NCBI RefSeq assembly: GCF_047601505.1 | Contig: NZ_JASGJD010000001.1 | Coordinates: 1,736,001 to 1,800,000 of the forward strand | Source: Cloacibacterium sp047601505 | Lineage (GTDB): Bacteria > Bacteroidota > Bacteroidia > Flavobacteriales > Weeksellaceae | Direction: 5' to 3' | DNA: 64,000 bases | In this document: positions 61,502 through 64,000 of the stretch, piece after piece | Layout of the letters: every line of letters begins with the position of its first letter | How positions within the stretch are numbered: the first letter of the stretch is position 1 | Translations under genes and position numbers: made by a program | The notes under the pieces: model-generated | What the model was told of the DNA's origin: nothing | Seen by the model: only the letters and a program-made list of their open reading frames with translations | Database searches by the model: none

Positions 61502-62950
61502 ATGATTTTTGAAGATTTTAATAGAGCTTATTGCAGGTCTGAAAACGTTTGGGATGAAATGTTTTCGCAAGAAGGGGTAAGAGAGCATTACGCACTTTTT
61601 CTTAATGGTTTAAAACAGATGGGAAAAGAAGAATTGGCAAATCGAAATGAATTGGCTAAGAAACTCTTTATGACCCAAGGAATTACTTTTACTGTTTATG
61701 ATAATGGAGAAGGTATAGAAAAGATATTTCCGTTTGATGTAATTCCCAGAATCATTCAGCAAAGAGAATGGAAAACTATTGAAGAAGGTATAAAACAAAG
61801 ACTTAAAGCGCTTAATATATTTTTAAAAGACGTATATCACGGGCAATTTATTATAAAAGATGGCATTATTCCTGCGGAATTGGTGTATTCGTGTCCTTAT
61901 TTTCTCAAGCAAATGGTAGGAGTAGATGTTCCTTACAATGTTTATACTCACATTGCAGGTGTAGATTTAATAAGGTCTAGCGATGGGCAATATTATGTTT
62001 TGGAAGACAATCTCAGAACGCCTTCAGGTGTTTCTTATATGCTGGAGAATAGAAATATTAGCAATAGAATATTTCCTAATGCTTTGAGGAATAATAAAGT
62101 GCAACCGGTAAGAAATTATCCGGATTTGTTGCTCAAGAATTTACTAGAACTTTCTAATCTTCAAACCAGTAAGCCAGAAGTGGTTTTGCTTACACCAGGA
62201 ATTTACAATTCTGCATATTTTGAGCATTCTACTCTTGCAAAATTAATGGGAATAGAATTGGTAGAAGGTAGAGATTTGGTGGTAGATAATCTGAAAGTGT
62301 ACAAAAAAACAACCAAAGGTTTGGTGCAAGTAGATGTAATTTACAGAAGGGTAGATGATGAGTTTTTAGACCCATTGGTTTTCCGTCCAGACAGTCAGTT
62401 GGGAGTTGCAGGTTTGTATTGGGCATATAGAGCGGGAAATGTAAATATTGTAAATGCAATAGGGAACGGTGTTTCAGATGATAAAGCAATTTATGCTTAC
62501 GTTCCAGATATGATTAGATATTACCTTAATGAGACACCTATTCTTAATAATGTGCCAACATATCACATGGAAAACGAAGACTACAGAGAAATGGTTTTTG
62601 GTAAAATGAACAACATGGTGATTAAACGTACCAACGGAAGTGGAGGTTATGGAATGTTGATAGGAAATAGTGCTACAGATAAACAAATTGATGATTTTAA
62701 AAAAGCAATTACAGAAGCACCAAGAGATTTTATCGCACAGCCAATTATTAATCTTTCTTCTTCGCCTTGTTTTATTAATGATGAGCTTTCGCCTCGTAGA
62801 GTAGATTTGAGACCTTTTGCGCTGTACGGTCCGAGAGGAATTGATATTGTACCTGGAGGATTAACCAGAGTTGCTCTAAAAGAAGGTTCCTTGGTGGTGA
62901 ATTCTTCACAAGGTGGCGGCAGTAAAGATACTTGGGTTTTGAGTGATTAA
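61502..62950 (+). CDS. circularly permuted type-2 ATP-grasp protein
   Basis: 482 residues of the DUF404/DUF407 family. Marks include WKTIEEGIKQRLKALNIFLKDVYH near residue 95, YVLEDNLRTPSGVSYMLENR, LLTPGIYNSAYFEHSTLAKLMGIELVEGRDL, DVIYRRVDDEFLDPL, and the ATP-binding VIKRTNGSGGYGMLIG with VDLRPFALYG. ATP-grasp enzymes of this class are predicted to form peptide-like amide bonds, often with an alpha-E protein and a transglutaminase-like protein. The alpha-E gene follows 80 bases downstream. The substrate is unknown. Confidence 0.92.
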   Translation: MIFEDFNRAYCRSENVWDEMFSQEGVREHYALFLNGLKQMGKEELANRNELAKKLFMTQGITFTVYDNGEGIEKIFPFDVIPRIIQQREWKTIEEGIKQRLKALNIFLKDVYHGQFIIKDGIIPAELVYSCPYFLKQMVGVDVPYNVYTHIAGVDLIRSSDGQYYVLEDNLRTPSGVSYMLENRNISNRIFPNALRNNKVQPVRNYPDLLLKNLLELSNLQTSKPEVVLLTPGIYNSAYFEHSTLAKLMGIELVEGRDLVVDNLKVYKKTTKGLVQVDVIYRRVDDEFLDPLVFRPDSQLGVAGLYWAYRAGNVNIVNAIGNGVSDDKAIYAYVPDMIRYYLNETPILNNVPTYHMENEDYREMVFGKMNNMVIKRTNGSGGYGMLIGNSATDKQIDDFKKAITEAPRDFIAQPIINLSSSPCFINDELSPRRVDLRPFALYGPRGIDIVPGGLTRVALKEGSLVVNSSQGGGSKDTWVLSD

Positions 62951-62956
62951 AAAAAT

Positions 62957-62993
62957 GCAAAGTACAAAGTATAAAGTACAAAATACAAAGTAA
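62957..62993. repeat. single arm of GTACAAAG words
   Basis: Words AAAGTACAAAGTATAAAGTA and AAATACAAAG, the same family as the trpD-end stem-loop at 50638-50718. No complementary arm is seen before the next gene. Confidence 0.6.
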
Positions 62994-63030
62994 CAATTAT
63001 CAAATCATTAATTAGATTTAAACTAAAAAT

Positions 63031-63969
63031 ATGTTAAGTAGAGTAGCAGATTCTATTTTTTGGATGTCCAGATATATGGAACGTACCAAATCCGAAATAA
63101 AATTATTGCAAACCAATTATGTAGCATTGCAAGATAATGCCATAAAAGACAATTGGAAATTTATTGTAGAACAATACGGTAGCAAAGATGTTTTAAAAAA
63201 TGATGAATTAAACGATTGGACATATTCTGATGCTTTAATTTATCTCATTACAGACAAAAATAATCCTTCGTCTATCATTAATAATATTTTCTACGCCAGA
63301 GAAAATGCCAGAGCTACGCAAGACCACATAACCAAAGAAATGTGGCAAACGCTTAATAATTTTTATCATTTTGTTCGGAATGATAAAATTAACAGGCAAT
63401 TGAAGTATCAAGATTCTGTAGAAGTGATGGATGCCATTATGCAACAATCTGTTCTGTATATCGGGATGATTAGTACTACAATGGATAGAGGCGTTGGTTA
63501 TTCTTTTATGAGTATTGGCAGGCATATAGAACAAGCTTTGCAAACCTTGAAAATCCTTTCGGTTAAAATTAAAGAAATAGATTACAACATTACCAACGAA
63601 CACGAAGTCAATTCCTTTAGATATCTTTTGTATTCGCTTTCTGGTTATGAATTGTACAATAAAACTTACCGAGGCGAACTCACTTTGCAGAATATCATTC
63701 ATTACGTTTTGTTCAATCCTATTTTTACAAATTCGGTGTATTATGCACTCAACAGAATTAAAACAAGATTAGAGCGAATAAGAGAAGATTCTACCGCCGA
63801 AGCCTTCAATACCGTTCAGTTTGAAGTAGGTAAAATTTTAAGCAAGTTTCAGTATTCTAAACCAGACTTGCAAGATGGCAGAAAGTTGCTTCTTTATCTG
63901 GAAGATATAGAAAAAGACATCAGTTATTTATCCAATTTATTTTCTAAATTCTATTTCGGTTATTTATAA
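63031..63969 (+). CDS. alpha-E domain protein
   Basis: 312 residues, nearly all helical. LSRVADSIFWMSRYMERTKSEIKLLQTNYV is the diagnostic opening of the alpha-E (DUF403) family. SFMSIGRHIEQALQTLKIL and YFGYL at the end are also typical. The ERtR-type and GRHIEQA motifs are conserved and probably line an active or binding site. The family always keeps company with circularly permuted ATP-grasp proteins and transglutaminase-like proteins. Its biochemical role is unknown. Confidence 0.92.
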   Translation: MLSRVADSIFWMSRYMERTKSEIKLLQTNYVALQDNAIKDNWKFIVEQYGSKDVLKNDELNDWTYSDALIYLITDKNNPSSIINNIFYARENARATQDHITKEMWQTLNNFYHFVRNDKINRQLKYQDSVEVMDAIMQQSVLYIGMISTTMDRGVGYSFMSIGRHIEQALQTLKILSVKIKEIDYNITNEHEVNSFRYLLYSLSGYELYNKTYRGELTLQNIIHYVLFNPIFTNSVYYALNRIKTRLERIREDSTAEAFNTVQFEVGKILSKFQYSKPDLQDGRKLLLYLEDIEKDISYLSNLFSKFYFGYL

Positions 63970-63972
63970 GTT

Positions 63973-64000
63973 ATGGCAAAGTACAAAATAAAACACATCA
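63973..64000 (+). CDS. start of a third gene of the ATP-grasp/alpha-E cluster (runs off the window)
   Basis: Nine codons (MAKYKIKHI) begin three bases after the alpha-E stop. By the usual gene order this would be a transglutaminase-like cysteine protease, whose N terminus often reads M-x-x-Y-x-I-x-H. Nothing more can be seen, so the function is inferred from context. Confidence 0.45.

Noticed and set aside
63973..63990. AAAGTACAAAAT at the start of the third ATP-grasp-cluster gene as another word repeat
   Set aside because: It is a single short match within a plausible conserved N terminus and could be chance.

Overview
The window reads as a chromosomal stretch of a low-GC flavobacterium, probably Weeksellaceae (Chryseobacterium/Cloacibacterium-like; inferred from protein style, not from rRNA). 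Support comes from promoters of the Bacteroidetes type (TTTG-N19-TAnnTTTG), type-poor ribosome binding sites, secreted proteins ending their signal peptide in FAQ/FSQ, DUF2911, DUF2807 and DUF2007 proteins, and TolC/MacB-like export genes. It contains about 46 protein genes, two tRNAs (Ala-GGC, Arg-UCG), two attenuator leaders and one decayed insertion sequence. There is no phage, plasmid or CRISPR.

Layout. 1-8833 (minus strand): short-chain carboxylate module with porin, MHS-type transporter, two small membrane proteins, a symporter-histidine kinase fusion, a receiver-only regulator, a propionyl-CoA-synthetase-type ligase and the start of acetyl-CoA synthetase. 8917-14980: an InsA-like zinc-ribbon/HTH protein, then pyrB (behind a pyrBI-like attenuator), carA and carB. 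15120-18816: DUF2911, Ada, small proteins, serB. 19060-22445: lysine catabolism (aldehyde dehydrogenase and lysine 6-aminotransferase) around an unknown membrane protein. 22581-27189: two secreted amidohydrolase-like proteins, DUF2007, tRNA-Ala. 27238-40702: NtrB/NtrC-like pair divergent from a seven-gene MacB-like efflux operon that has a plausible sigma-54 promoter and an upstream palindrome. 41061-45543: topB and a GH3 beta-glucosidase. 45578-46358: IS1182-like remnant. 46367-54441 (minus): a full trp operon, trpL-E-(four-helix bundle)-G-D-C-F-B-(phzF)-A, with a Trp-Trp-Trp leader peptide. 54447-61190: amino-acid permease, TPR protein, outer-membrane barrel. 61255-64000: tRNA-Arg, then circularly permuted ATP-grasp, alpha-E and the start of a third gene.

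Two things stand out. First, both the pyr and trp operons begin with the same geometry: TATATTTG, five bases, then the ATG of a short leader peptide followed by an intrinsic terminator. Second, a family of stem-loop elements built from degenerate 7-12 base words occupies gene junctions (5.8, 34.3, 36.8, 39.3, 40.8, 50.7, 51.7 and 52.3-52.8 kb). In the trp operon these words enter coding sequence: they supply both ends of TrpG, the end of TrpD and two internal stretches of TrpF. One pair of arms brackets a gene for a 23S-rRNA-IVS-type four-helix-bundle protein, recalling the hairpin-plus-ORF layout of rRNA intervening sequences. This is the best candidate for an undescribed system here.
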